DNA of 38,189 nt, from positions 1 to 38,189 of the forward strand of contig JAFTOK010000156.1 in assembly GCA_017463815.1 (NCBI GenBank), read 5' to 3'. Position numbers and translations under genes: made by a program. The notes below the pieces were generated by a model that ran no database searches, had not been told where the DNA came from, and saw nothing but the letters and a program-made list of their open reading frames with translations. Source of the stretch: Clostridia bacterium (GTDB lineage Bacteria > Bacillota > Clostridia > Oscillospirales > CAG-272). How positions within the stretch are numbered: position 1 is the stretch's first letter; every line of letters begins with the position of its first letter. This document shows positions 22,075-29,762 of the stretch, in pieces.

Positions 22075-23091
22075 ATGGAATTTTCTAAAGATAAAAAGAC
22101 TATATTTTCCGCCGTTCAGCCCAGCGGCAACCTTACTATAGGCAACTACCTCGGCGCTATAAAAAACTGGCAGACGCTCCAGGAAGGCGGCGAGTTTAAC
22201 TGTCTCTATTGCGTTGCGGATATGCACTCTATAACGGTGCGTCAGGACCCTGCGCTTCTTCGCCGCCGCACGCTCGAAACGATGGCTATTTATATTGCGA
22301 GCGGCCTTGACCCCGAAAAGAACGTTATGTTCGTTCAGAGCCACGTGCCCGCGCACGCAGAGCTTGCTTGGGTGCTCAACTGCTACACAATGTACGGCGA
22401 ACTTTCCCGTATGACACAGTTTAAGGATAAAAGCGCAAAAAATGCGCAGAATATAAACGCCGGACTTTTCACATATCCCGCGCTTATGGCGGCTGACATT
22501 TTGCTCTACGGCACAGACCTTGTGCCTGTGGGCATCGACCAGAAGCAGCACGTAGAGCTCGCACGCGACATTGCGGAACGCTTCAACCAAATCTACGGCG
22601 ACACGTTCACCGTTCCCGAACCTTATATTTTGCAGACGGGCAGAAAAATCTATTCGCTTGCAGAGCCCGAAAAGAAGATGAGCAAATCCGACGAAAACGT
22701 GAACAGCTTTATCGGTATTCTCGACTCGCGCGACGTTATTATAAAGAAATTCAAACGCGCCGTTACGGATAGCGACACGCACGTTTGCTATGCCGAGGGA
22801 AAGAACGGTATAAACAACCTTATGACGATATATTCTTGCTTCACGGGCAAAACGATGGAAGAAATCGAACGCGAATTCGACGGCAAGGGCTATGGAGATT
22901 TCAAGCTTGCCGTGGGCGAAGCTTGCGCAGATGCGCTCGCTCCCCTGCAGAAGCAGTATAACTGCCTTATGTCCGACAGGTCTTACCTCGAGGGTATACT
23001 TTCGAACAATGCAGATTACGCCGCTTACCTCGCGCGCAAAATGCTTTCCAAAGTTTACAGAAAAGTGGGATTTCTGGCAAAAAATAAATGA
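22075..23091 (+). CDS. trpS: Tryptophanyl-tRNA synthetase
   Basis: Class I synthetase charging tRNA-Trp. The 338-residue length is that of the standard bacterial enzyme. Seen: SAVQPSGNLTIGNYLGAI at the N-terminus, where TIGN is the HIGH-type signature (about 19-22), the DMHSITVRQDP loop, and KMSKSDENVNS (about 201-211), the KMSKS loop. GGAG lies at about 22063. It is followed after 27 nt by the TagO-like gene, which has no convincing ribosome binding site of its own, so the two may be co-transcribed. Confidence 0.96.
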   Translation: MEFSKDKKTIFSAVQPSGNLTIGNYLGAIKNWQTLQEGGEFNCLYCVADMHSITVRQDPALLRRRTLETMAIYIASGLDPEKNVMFVQSHVPAHAELAWVLNCYTMYGELSRMTQFKDKSAKNAQNINAGLFTYPALMAADILLYGTDLVPVGIDQKQHVELARDIAERFNQIYGDTFTVPEPYILQTGRKIYSLAEPEKKMSKSDENVNSFIGILDSRDVIIKKFKRAVTDSDTHVCYAEGKNGINNLMTIYSCFTGKTMEEIEREFDGKGYGDFKLAVGEACADALAPLQKQYNCLMSDRSYLEGILSNNADYAAYLARKMLSKVYRKVGFLAKNK

Positions 23092-23118
23092 TAAGGGCGG
23101 CTTCTGCCGCGTTTAGAT

Positions 23119-24126
23119 ATGCCGAAATTTGCTTTTGGCGGAACGCTTTCCGCCGCGCTGGTTTTCAGTACAATAATCTCTCTTATTATATCTCCTTTTG
23201 TTAAGCATACGGCGCTGTTTTTGGGTATCGTTGATATTCCGAAAGACGGGCGCCGTATGCACCGCATACCCGTTCCGCTTGCGGGAGGTGCGGGTATGGT
23301 AGCCGCTTTCTGCGCCTCTGCGCTGTTTTTTGCGCCTGCGCGTTATTCCGCCGTGCTTGCGATTCTTTGTGTTTTGTGCGGCGTTTACGGTATCTTGGAC
23401 GATAAATTCGCACTGCGCGTACCTGCAAAGCTGGCTTTTCAGACCGCTATTTCCGCTTTTGCCGCGCTTTTTTTGGGCGGGGCGGAGGCTTTTTCGTTTT
23501 TTGGGGCGGAATATTCGCTCGGTGTGCTTTCTTTGCCTGCGAGCGCCGCGTGGCTCGTTTTTATGATGAACGCCGTGAACCTTACCGACGGCATAGACGG
23601 ACTTGCCGCCGGAACGAGCGCCGTAAGCGCCGCCGCGCTCTGCCTTCTGCACTTTTTTCGCGGGGACACCGTGCCTGCGGTTTGTGCCGCCGCTCTCTGC
23701 GGCGCGTGCATAGGGTTTCTTTTCCACAACCGTGCACCCGCGAAAATTTTTATGGGCGAAACGGGCTCGGCTTTTCTGGGCTTTGCCCTCGGTGCGCTTG
23801 CGTTGCCGCTTTTTTCTGCGCGCGAGCCTTCGGCATTGCCTGCCGTGCTCCCCGTTTTTCTGTTTCCGCTTTGCGAAGCTGTGGGCTCATTTCTGCGCCG
23901 CGCGGCAGAGGGGAAAAACCCCTTTGCGCCCGATAAAAAGCATATGCACCACGTTCTTTGCGGCGGCGGGCTTGCCGTGCCGCTTGTTTGCACCGTGATG
24001 TACGTTTTCGCGCTTCTTTGCGCTTTCTGCGCCGTGATGTATGCACGCAACGCTGCGCTTGCGCTTGCGGCTTTTGCGCTCGCTGTGGTTTTCCTCCGCG
24101 TTATTCTTCAGAAAGCGAAACGGTAG
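23119..24126 (+). CDS. Polyprenyl-phosphate N-acetylhexosamine-1-phosphate transferase (TagO/WecA/MraY family)
   Basis: Membrane enzyme transferring a sugar-1-phosphate from a UDP-sugar to undecaprenyl phosphate, the first step of wall teichoic acid or other cell-surface glycan synthesis. The 335-residue protein has about ten helices and the family motifs: [20 protein letters not shown] (about 38-57), GILDDKF (about 93-99), [12 protein letters not shown] (about 154-165), [12 protein letters not shown] (about 211-222) and the histidine motif KKHMHH (about 273-278). The last motif and the GRRMHR start separate TagO/WecA types from MraY. Ala and Cys content is high. Initiation at ATG 23119 has no clear Shine-Dalgarno. 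It ends 1 nt from the convergent small gene at 24128, with no terminator between. Confidence 0.88.
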   Translation: MPKFAFGGTLSAALVFSTIISLIISPFVKHTALFLGIVDIPKDGRRMHRIPVPLAGGAGMVAAFCASALFFAPARYSAVLAILCVLCGVYGILDDKFALRVPAKLAFQTAISAFAALFLGGAEAFSFFGAEYSLGVLSLPASAAWLVFMMNAVNLTDGIDGLAAGTSAVSAAALCLLHFFRGDTVPAVCAAALCGACIGFLFHNRAPAKIFMGETGSAFLGFALGALALPLFSAREPSALPAVLPVFLFPLCEAVGSFLRRAAEGKNPFAPDKKHMHHVLCGGGLAVPLVCTVMYVFALLCAFCAVMYARNAALALAAFALAVVFLRVILQKAKR

Positions 24127-24127
24127 C

Positions 24128-24541
24128 TTACATCAGCACCACGGCGACGACCAGTGCTACAAGCAGTATATCTCTGTCTGCAAGGTCGAAGGCGAGCGCC
24201 ACTATAATACCGATTAAAATTAAATCTTCTGTGGAAAAATCAGCAAAAATTCCCGAAAGGAGCGAGCTTTTGCCGCTTTCCGGTTTTCCCGATGCGGGCG
24301 GAGGGCGGTGAGCCTCTTCCTTTGGCGGCGGGCATACGGGGCGCTCTTTTTCTTCTTCCGCGGGTTTTTGCAGGGGGATGCTTTGCGAAAACGGCGCGAA
24401 AGCGCCTTGCGTTTCCCCCGCATCTTTTGCCGCCACGTCTGTGCCGCCTATTTCGCCGCTCTGTATCGCAGAGCCGCTGTATGCGGGCGGCGGCGTTATT
24501 TTGGCAGAAATATCTCCTCTGCCGTAATTTCTGCTATACAT
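24128..24541 (-). CDS. Small Pro/Glu-rich protein with C-terminal membrane helices
   Basis: No named family. The 137-residue protein has a low-complexity N-terminal half (Pro, Glu, Lys-rich, about 15-90) and then LLSGIFADFSTEDLILIGIIVAL with a second hydrophobic run LLVALVVAVVLM at the very C-terminus. Such acidic-hydrophobic tails (STEDLILIG...DRDILLVAL) recur in short clostridial proteins of unknown role. It is the last of three small minus-strand genes; the one before it ends 20 nt upstream. Confidence 0.62.
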   Translation of the reverse strand: MYSRNYGRGDISAKITPPPAYSGSAIQSGEIGGTDVAAKDAGETQGAFAPFSQSIPLQKPAEEEKERPVCPPPKEEAHRPPPASGKPESGKSSLLSGIFADFSTEDLILIGIIVALAFDLADRDILLVALVVAVVLM

Positions 24542-24561
24542 TTAACTTACCTCTTTTTAGT

Positions 24562-24933
24562 TTATTTTAAATAACCCATTATTTCGGCTATTTTCATCAT
24601 ACCCAGAATTTTGTCTATTCGCTCGCACCTCTCGGCGGAAAGATATGGCTTCAGCGCCACGAGAAGCGCGCGGATTTGGGATATGTTTTTTGCCGCGCCG
24701 GAAAGCGCACCGCCTTTCCCCGGGAAGGGACATTCCGCGCCGCCGCAGGGCAAAAGCTCCTTTGCAGGGCAAGCGTCACAGGCTTTTGCTTCTTCTTTCG
24801 GCGGCGGTGGCTGAGCGGGAGCAGCAGATGGGGCACCGCCAAGGCCGAGGCTGCCCGCGATGCCTGCGATTTTTGCGAGCATCGCGGGGTCCGAGAGCAT
24901 AGCACCGAGTTTTTCGGAAAAATCACCGTCCAT
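24562..24933 (-). CDS. Small hypothetical protein with helical C-terminus
   Basis: No named family. The 123-residue protein has an N-terminal helix (FSEKLGAMLSDPAMLAKIAGI), a Pro/Ala-rich linker, four Cys residues in the middle (KACDACPAKELLPCGGAEC, about 51-68), and a conserved-looking helical tail LLVALKPYLSAERCERIDKI (about 90-109). The Cys group could bind a metal or form disulfides. It begins 4 nt after the stop of the preceding gene, so the two are co-translated. The conserved tail suggests a real protein interaction surface. Confidence 0.62.
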   Translation of the reverse strand: MDGDFSEKLGAMLSDPAMLAKIAGIAGSLGLGGAPSAAPAQPPPPKEEAKACDACPAKELLPCGGAECPFPGKGGALSGAAKNISQIRALLVALKPYLSAERCERIDKILGMMKIAEIMGYLK

Positions 24934-24937
24934 AGCG

Positions 24938-25183
24938 CTATTTTTTGCCGAGCTCGCGAAGAATATTTTCCGCTCTTTCTTCGCCTACCGTTGCGATGAT
25001 GTTGTTGAAATCGCTTTCCGACATATTCATAATAACCCTGCGTACGGCAGACATATCGTTGAATTTCTGCCCGAGCGCCGTGGGCGGTATGCCGAGGGCG
25101 TACATAACGCTTTCCATTTTCGCGCGAAGTTCTTCGTCGCTTGCCGAAGCTACGGTGTTTTTAATGTTTTCTGTGTTTCCCAT
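24938..25183 (-). CDS. Small helical hypothetical protein
   Basis: First of a three-gene minus-strand cluster; no family recognised. The 81-residue protein is all-helical by inspection (MGNTENIKNTVASASDEELR ... FNNIIATVGEERAENILREL), with no signal peptide or membrane helix. The ATG at 25183 is preceded by AGGAGAT with 9-nt spacing; an upstream in-frame start at 25216 lacks a site and is not used. A possible promoter on the minus strand is TTGGCA-17-TAAGAT in the divergent gap, shared with the 25270 gene. Confidence 0.6.
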   Translation of the reverse strand: MGNTENIKNTVASASDEELRAKMESVMYALGIPPTALGQKFNDMSAVRRVIMNMSESDFNNIIATVGEERAENILRELGKK

Positions 25184-25269
25184 AATAAAATCATCTCCTG
25201 TGAAAAGTATTTTCATATTATCTTATGCGCGGGAGCGAATTTTGCCAAAATTAAAAAGGAGAATTTTTT

Positions 25270-25785
25270 ATGCGTGTTTATTCCCCGCCGAAACAAAAGA
25301 AGAACACGGCTGTTTCGCTCACAGCTATGCTTTGCGGTTCGGCTTTGTTTATAATATCTTATTTTCCCGAGCGATATGCCGCGTTTTTTCAGCTTGCGGC
25401 GTTCGGGCTTTGGGCGTTTGGGCTTTGGGTGGTGTGCCGCTACTCTCTTACAAGCTACTACTACGAGGTTGACGGAGATATTTTCCGCATAATAAAGGTT
25501 ATGGGGCAGAGACAACAGGTCGTGGGCAACATTTCTATGCGCACGGGGATTTTTCTTAAAAAACTTTCCGAGGCAAAGGAACGCCCGCCCGCGCGCAACC
25601 GCTTTGATTATTGCAGCAATTTTGCGCCGCAGGAAAAATACGTTTACTTTTTTGAATGGAACGGTGTAAACGCCGAAATTATTTTCGAGCCGAGCGAGGA
25701 GTTTGCCGCGATTATGCAAGAGCGACTGGACGAAATAAAGAACGAACCCAAGCCCGAGCCCACGAACGGCTGGTACGACGAATAA
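25270..25785 (+). CDS. Small membrane protein of unknown function
   Basis: A 171-residue protein with two membrane helices near the N-terminus (about 14-32 and 37-58, joined by a short FPERYAAF loop), then a mixed cytoplasmic domain (about 60-171) beginning SLTSYYYEVDGDIFRIIKV, a possible PH-like beta fold, and containing YVYFFEWNGVNAEIIFEPSEEF. The two-helix plus beta-domain layout is common in small clostridial membrane proteins; no function can be assigned. AAAAAGGAG precedes the ATG. It is divergent from the three small genes and 24 nt upstream of the acyl carrier protein gene, so it may lead that operon. Confidence 0.65.
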   Translation: MRVYSPPKQKKNTAVSLTAMLCGSALFIISYFPERYAAFFQLAAFGLWAFGLWVVCRYSLTSYYYEVDGDIFRIIKVMGQRQQVVGNISMRTGIFLKKLSEAKERPPARNRFDYCSNFAPQEKYVYFFEWNGVNAEIIFEPSEEFAAIMQERLDEIKNEPKPEPTNGWYDE

Positions 25786-25809
25786 GTTTTAAAGCGAAAG
25801 GAAAAACAT

Positions 25810-26037
25810 ATGCTTGAAGAAATAAAAAATCTCCTTGCCGCACAGCTCGGCGTGGATGCGGGGCAGATAACCGAAGAAAGCGACATAGAAGATGACCTCG
25901 GCGCAGATTCGCTCGACGTTGTGGAGCTGCTTGCCACGCTGGAGGAGGAGTTTGGAATTTACATTCCCGACGATGACGTTTTGGCTATGCGCACTGTGGG
26001 CGACGTGCTCGCTTACATAGAGCCTGCGGCGCTGTGA
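25810..26037 (+). CDS. Acyl carrier protein
   Basis: Carries acyl intermediates on a phosphopantetheine arm for fatty-acid or related synthesis. The 75-residue protein has the four-helix pattern and the attachment motif GADSLDVVEL with the modified Ser at about residue 34. The acidic helix 2 (LEEEFGIYIPDDD) fits docking to partner enzymes. No fatty-acid synthase genes adjoin it, so it may be a second, specialised ACP rather than the main AcpP; the sequence is compatible with either. AAAGGAAA is the ribosome binding site. PyrR follows after 14 nt. Confidence 0.9.
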   Translation: MLEEIKNLLAAQLGVDAGQITEESDIEDDLGADSLDVVELLATLEEEFGIYIPDDDVLAMRTVGDVLAYIEPAAL

Positions 26038-26051
26038 TTTCGGAGGAAACT

Positions 26052-26582
26052 ATGGAAAAAATTCTTATGACGGGTGAAGCTATGGGGCGCACGTTTTCGC
26101 GCCTCGCGCACGAAATAATAGAGAAAAACGAAGAGCTTTCCTCTGTGGTGCTAATCGGCGTTTTGCGCCGTGGGGTGCCAATCGCAGAGGAAATATCTAA
26201 GAAAATATACGATTTCAGCGGGAAAAATATACCTGTGGGTACGCTCGATATTTCACATTACCGCGACGATATTGCCGAAAAGCGCTATTTTCCCGACGTG
26301 CGTGCGCACAGCATAGATTTTGAACTGCAGGATAAATGCGTCATTCTCGTGGACGATGTTATTTTCACGGGGCGCACCGTGCGCGCGGCGATAGAAGCTA
26401 TTTTCGATATAGCGCGCCCGCGTTGCATACGCCTGCTCGCGCTCGTGGACAGAGGGCACAGGGAACTGCCCATAAAACCCGACTACGTGGGCAAAAACGT
26501 GCCGACCTCGCTTTCCGAAAAGGTCGTTGTGCATATGAAGAAATACGACGGCGAGGAGTCCGTTAAAATTTGCGAGGAATAA
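26052..26582 (+). CDS. pyrR: PyrR, pyrimidine operon attenuator / uracil phosphoribosyltransferase
   Basis: Binds UMP and pyr mRNA leaders to promote termination, and has uracil phosphoribosyltransferase activity. The protein is about 176 residues, the family norm. Seen: LIGVLRRGVPIAEEI (about 37-51), the PRPP-binding loop VILVDDVIFTGRTVRAA (about 97-113), and the basic KIYDF...DISHYRDD region. The frame is open upstream to a GTG that overlaps the ACP stop codon, but GGAGG (26042-26046) sits 5 nt before the ATG at 26052, which is chosen. No pyr biosynthetic genes and no PyrR-binding leader lie in the window, so it acts on targets elsewhere. Confidence 0.9.
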   Translation: MEKILMTGEAMGRTFSRLAHEIIEKNEELSSVVLIGVLRRGVPIAEEISKKIYDFSGKNIPVGTLDISHYRDDIAEKRYFPDVRAHSIDFELQDKCVILVDDVIFTGRTVRAAIEAIFDIARPRCIRLLALVDRGHRELPIKPDYVGKNVPTSLSEKVVVHMKKYDGEESVKICEE

Positions 26583-26586
26583 AAAC

Positions 26587-26619
26587 CCCCGACAGATAAA
26601 AGTCTGTCGGGGTATTTTT
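26587..26619 (+). terminator. Rho-independent terminator after pyrR
   Basis: CCCCGACAGA (26587-26596) pairs with TCTGTCGGGG (26603-26612), then TATTTTTA. Confidence 0.8.
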
Positions 26620-26639
26620 ATATGTTAAGGATAATTAAC

Positions 26640-26690
26640 AGGAGGCTCTCCCTTGGGAGAGCTCCCGCGCAAGCGGGTGAAAGGCTATGG
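26640..26690. repeat. Intergenic hairpin repeat, inverse orientation
   Basis: GCTCTCCC/GGGAGAGC and CCCGC/GCGGG hairpins followed by GAAAGGCTATGG. This matches the 36-84 and 35987-36033 units read on the opposite strand. It lies between the convergent pyrR and MFS genes. Confidence 0.55.
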
Positions 26691-26731
26691 ATTGCTTTTG
26701 CCGACGAGTTACCCGAATTATAAATCTTATC

Positions 26732-27964
26732 TCATTTCTTCTTCGTTGCGAAAGAGAAGGCAAGGCAGATTACAGATGCTGTGCAAGCGAGCGCAAAGAG
26801 CGTTATGAGCACGCTTTCCCAGCCGAGGTTCTGCGACATCACGCCGAGCAGGGTGCCCGCCGTGGAGCTGCCCACGTAGCAGAGGGTGTCGAGCAAGCCC
26901 GCGAGCAAGCCGGAATCCATTTTGTCGCGGTTGTCGAGCGGGAACATACTCGTGATGACGTTGTTTATAGCCGCCATCATACAAGCAAGGCCGATGAAGA
27001 GCACCATTGTGAACGGTACGCTGCGCATCGGGTAGATGAGGAAAACGCCGAGCGCGAGCACGAACGCCGTGCCGTAGAAAATGCCGTTTATAAGCAGGTG
27101 GTTGCGCAATTTAAGGTAGAGCTTGCGCGCAACGATAGAGCCGAGAATGGAGAAAACGGGCAAAAGAAGCGTGAGAATGATGGAAAGCGAATCGGTAACG
27201 GCAAATTCGTCGCGCAGGAGCTTGGGCAGCCAGTTGTTTACGCCGTCTTTTATAAAGCCGTTTGCCACAGCCGTTACGCCGATGAAAATGAGCGTTGCCA
27301 CAAAGAGCGCGCCGATGCCGCTCTTTTTGCCGAGCTCTGCCGCGGGCTTCGCGGGGGCGTCGTCTTCCTCAACCTCGCCGTTTTTCTTTGCCTTTTCGAT
27401 TTGAGTCATAATATAAACCCAAATAAGAGCCGCAGAGAGAAGGAAAGCGGCGGCGACAAAGAATGTTACCTGCCATACGCCGAGCGCTACACAGAGCGCG
27501 GAAATGCCGTATGCCAGCGCCGTGCCTATGGCAACGGTCGTGCTCATAGTGTAGATGGCACGGCTGATACTGCCGCTTTTTATATTGCGCGAGAGTGTGC
27601 GGATAATCAGGCTGTAGAGCATCGACTGCACTATGCCGTTTATAAGCCAGAGCGCCGCCATAATGCGGTAATCGCCGCTGAGGGGCATAAGCAGGTTTAC
27701 CAGCGCGGAAGCGCCGAGAGCGCCCGTTATAACGAACTTGGGGTTGTAATGCTTGCAAAGCAAGCCGTTCACGAGCTGACCTATGCCGTAGGTGAGCGCA
27801 AAGCAGGAGTAAACTAGCCCGCCCTTGTCGTTGGTGATGCCGAGCTCGGAAATGATTTTAACCATACTCGCAGAATAATCGAGTCTGCCGACGTATGCGG
27901 CGGTGTACACGAGCCAACAGCCGAAAATGAGCAGGGACGCGTGTTTTTTTGTAAGATATTTCAA
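26732..27964 (-). CDS. MFS transporter, organophosphate:phosphate antiporter-like
   Basis: A 410-residue twelve-helix major facilitator carrier. The N-terminal half has VGRLDYSASM and the loop YGIGQLVNGLLCKHYNPKF, which matches the position and shape of the GlpT/UhpT signature (YG...GxLxDRxNPR), so a glycerol-3-phosphate or hexose-phosphate-type exchange for phosphate is the best guess. Helix 12 ends in a Lys-rich tail. The start is a TTG at 27964, fixed by GGAGG 6 nt upstream and by the need for the first membrane helix (LLIFGCWLVYTAAY); the next ATG would cut that helix off. The PsiE-like gene ends 32 nt upstream; both may relate to phosphate supply. Confidence 0.82.
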   Translation of the reverse strand: MKYLTKKHASLLIFGCWLVYTAAYVGRLDYSASMVKIISELGITNDKGGLVYSCFALTYGIGQLVNGLLCKHYNPKFVITGALGASALVNLLMPLSGDYRIMAALWLINGIVQSMLYSLIIRTLSRNIKSGSISRAIYTMSTTVAIGTALAYGISALCVALGVWQVTFFVAAAFLLSAALIWVYIMTQIEKAKKNGEVEEDDAPAKPAAELGKKSGIGALFVATLIFIGVTAVANGFIKDGVNNWLPKLLRDEFAVTDSLSIILTLLLPVFSILGSIVARKLYLKLRNHLLINGIFYGTAFVLALGVFLIYPMRSVPFTMVLFIGLACMMAAINNVITSMFPLDNRDKMDSGLLAGLLDTLCYVGSSTAGTLLGVMSQNLGWESVLITLFALACTASVICLAFSFATKKK

Positions 27965-27996
27965 AATGAGCCTCCGATTTTTTTGCTTGATGCTTT

Positions 27997-28398
27997 TTAT
28001 TTGTTTATATTGTCGTTAGTATCTTCTTTTTTCTCTTCTTTTCTGGATATAAGGAATTTGCGTATTGCGAAAAGCCCTGCTATGCACAGCACGCACGCGA
28101 TGTTGCCTATGTAATCTTCGTGGTTGATGATAACGTGGCGGGAAATAGCCACTATAAGCACCTCCAGCGTGTTTGCGGGGGTGAGGTTTATGAGCATTCT
28201 CGCAAATTCGAGCCCAACGACTATTGTGAGCATATTGCGCAGAAAAGTATCTGCCGCGAGGAAGTAGCCCTCCTGCGTGAACATTTTGAAAATTTCAAAG
28301 CCGAGAAGCGCCAAGAGAACGGCAACCGTCATTGTCGCGATGATATGCTCTATTACGTGGATAGCGAGGCGAAGAATTTTGTTTATTTTCTTTGTCAT
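27997..28398 (-). CDS. PsiE-like membrane protein
   Basis: The 133-residue protein resembles the phosphate-starvation-inducible PsiE family: four membrane helices, with LAIHVIEHIIATMTVAVLLALLGF (first) followed by the MLTIVVGLEFARMLINL helix and the loop ISRHVIINHEDYIGN that carries the family's conserved RH/HE residues. The C-terminus is a Lys/Glu-rich cytoplasmic tail. ATG 28398 is chosen because GGAG lies 5 nt upstream; the frame extends further without a site. The function of the family is unknown. Its co-orientation with an organophosphate-type carrier 32 nt downstream makes a phosphate-linked operon plausible. Confidence 0.78.
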   Translation of the reverse strand: MTKKINKILRLAIHVIEHIIATMTVAVLLALLGFEIFKMFTQEGYFLAADTFLRNMLTIVVGLEFARMLINLTPANTLEVLIVAISRHVIINHEDYIGNIACVLCIAGLFAIRKFLISRKEEKKEDTNDNINK

Positions 28399-28429
28399 AA
28401 TAACTCCATAGAAGCGGTGGTTGTTGCAA

Positions 28430-28462
28430 GACCTCCGCATTTTTGCGGTGCGGAGGTTTTGC
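28430..28462 (-). terminator. Hairpin after obgE, weak terminator
   Basis: ACCTCCGCA (plus strand about 28431-28440) is inverted as TGCGGAGGT (about 28449-28457). On the minus strand it is not followed by a clear T-run, so termination may be partial and the PsiE-like gene may receive read-through from obgE. Confidence 0.45.
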
Positions 28463-28472
28463 CTTGCGATGC

Positions 28473-29762
28473 TTAATCCACAAAATCAAATTCGAGGCCG
28501 TATATATCTACTTCCGAGCCGTCGGCAATGCCGAGGGAGCGCATTTTGTCTATAATACCCGTGGTGCGCAGAGTGCGCTCGAAGTACATAAGCGATTCGC
28601 GGTCGTCCAGGTTTATGCCGCGCATAAAGTTTTCGAGCCATTCGCCCTCAATGTAGAACACGCCGTTTTCAAAGCTTGCCGTGATGTCGCACGGGTCGAG
28701 CTCTGCAAAGTTCTTGCGCTCTGCGGGGATTTCTTCCGCTTCGTAGATTGTAAGGGGAGGGAGCTCCTTGAGTTTTTCGCTTACCTTGTGGCAGAGAAGC
28801 GCCGTGTTTTTGCGTGTAGCCGCGCTGATGTACACTATTTCGTAGCCCATCATTTCGCAGAACTCCTCAAATTCGGAAAGGTCTGCGTCCTCGGGCAGAA
28901 CGTCGCTTTTGTTCGCCGCGATAATCTGCGGGCGTGTGGCGAGGTTTGCGCTGTATTTGGCGAGCTCTGCGTTTATGGTCTTTATATCGTCAATCGGGTC
29001 GCGCCCCTCCGTGCCCGCAACGTCTACAACGTGCACGAGCAAGCGGCAGCGGTCTACGTGGCGCAAAAATTCGTGGCCGAGGCCTATGCCCTCGGAAGCG
29101 CCCTCTATAAGCCCGGGTATGTCCGCCGCCACAAAACCGTCGCCCTCGCCCGTGCTGACAACGCCGAGCATCGGCGCGAGCGTGGTGAAGTGGTAGTTCG
29201 CAATTTTCGGGCGAGCCGCGCTTATAACGGAAAGGAGCGTGGATTTACCCACGTTGGGAAGGCCCACGAAGCCGACGTCGGCGAGCATTTTGAGCTCCAG
29301 CAGAACTTCGCGCTCCTCGCCCTTGTAGCCCGTTTTGGCAAAACGGGGCGCTTGGCGCGTGGGCGTGGCGAAATGCGTGTTGCCCCAGCCGCCTTTGCCG
29401 CCGCTCGCGAGCACGAAGGGCTCGCAATCGCTCATATCTTTAATAACCTTGCCCGTTTCGGCGTCTTTTATAACCGTGCCTTCGGGCACGCGGAGCACGA
29501 GGTCCTCGGCGTTGGCGCCGTGGAACTTCTCGCTCATACCGTTTTCGCCGTTTCTGGCGATGAATTTGCGCTTGTTTTTGTAGGCGAGAAGCGTGTTCAC
29601 GCCCTTGTCTATTTCCACGATGACGTTGCCGCCGTTGCCGCCGTCGCCGCCCGAGGGGCCGCCGTGGGAAATATATTTTTCTCTGTGGAATGCGATGGCG
29701 CCGTTGCCGCCGTCGCCTGCTTTAACGTAAATTTTAACGTGGTCGTAAAAATCGTATGTCAT
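28473..29762 (-). CDS. obgE: GTPase ObgE/CgtA
   Basis: Essential ribosome-associated GTPase. The 429-residue protein has the three Obg parts: the glycine-rich Obg fold (1-158) with GDGGNGAIAFHREKY and GGPSGGDGGNGG; the G domain with G1 GLPNVGKST (167-175), G3 DIPG, and G4 NKSD (about 284); and a C-terminal OCT domain (about 350-428) containing FENGVFYIEGEWLENFM. Upstream codons in frame are a spurious extension; the ATG at 29762 is preceded by AGAGGAAC inside ligA. The start overlaps the ligA stop as ATGA, so translation is coupled to the DNA ligase, an uncommon partner for obg, which usually follows rpmA. Confidence 0.96.
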   Translation of the reverse strand: MTYDFYDHVKIYVKAGDGGNGAIAFHREKYISHGGPSGGDGGNGGNVIVEIDKGVNTLLAYKNKRKFIARNGENGMSEKFHGANAEDLVLRVPEGTVIKDAETGKVIKDMSDCEPFVLASGGKGGWGNTHFATPTRQAPRFAKTGYKGEEREVLLELKMLADVGFVGLPNVGKSTLLSVISAARPKIANYHFTTLAPMLGVVSTGEGDGFVAADIPGLIEGASEGIGLGHEFLRHVDRCRLLVHVVDVAGTEGRDPIDDIKTINAELAKYSANLATRPQIIAANKSDVLPEDADLSEFEEFCEMMGYEIVYISAATRKNTALLCHKVSEKLKELPPLTIYEAEEIPAERKNFAELDPCDITASFENGVFYIEGEWLENFMRGINLDDRESLMYFERTLRTTGIIDKMRSLGIADGSEVDIYGLEFDFVD

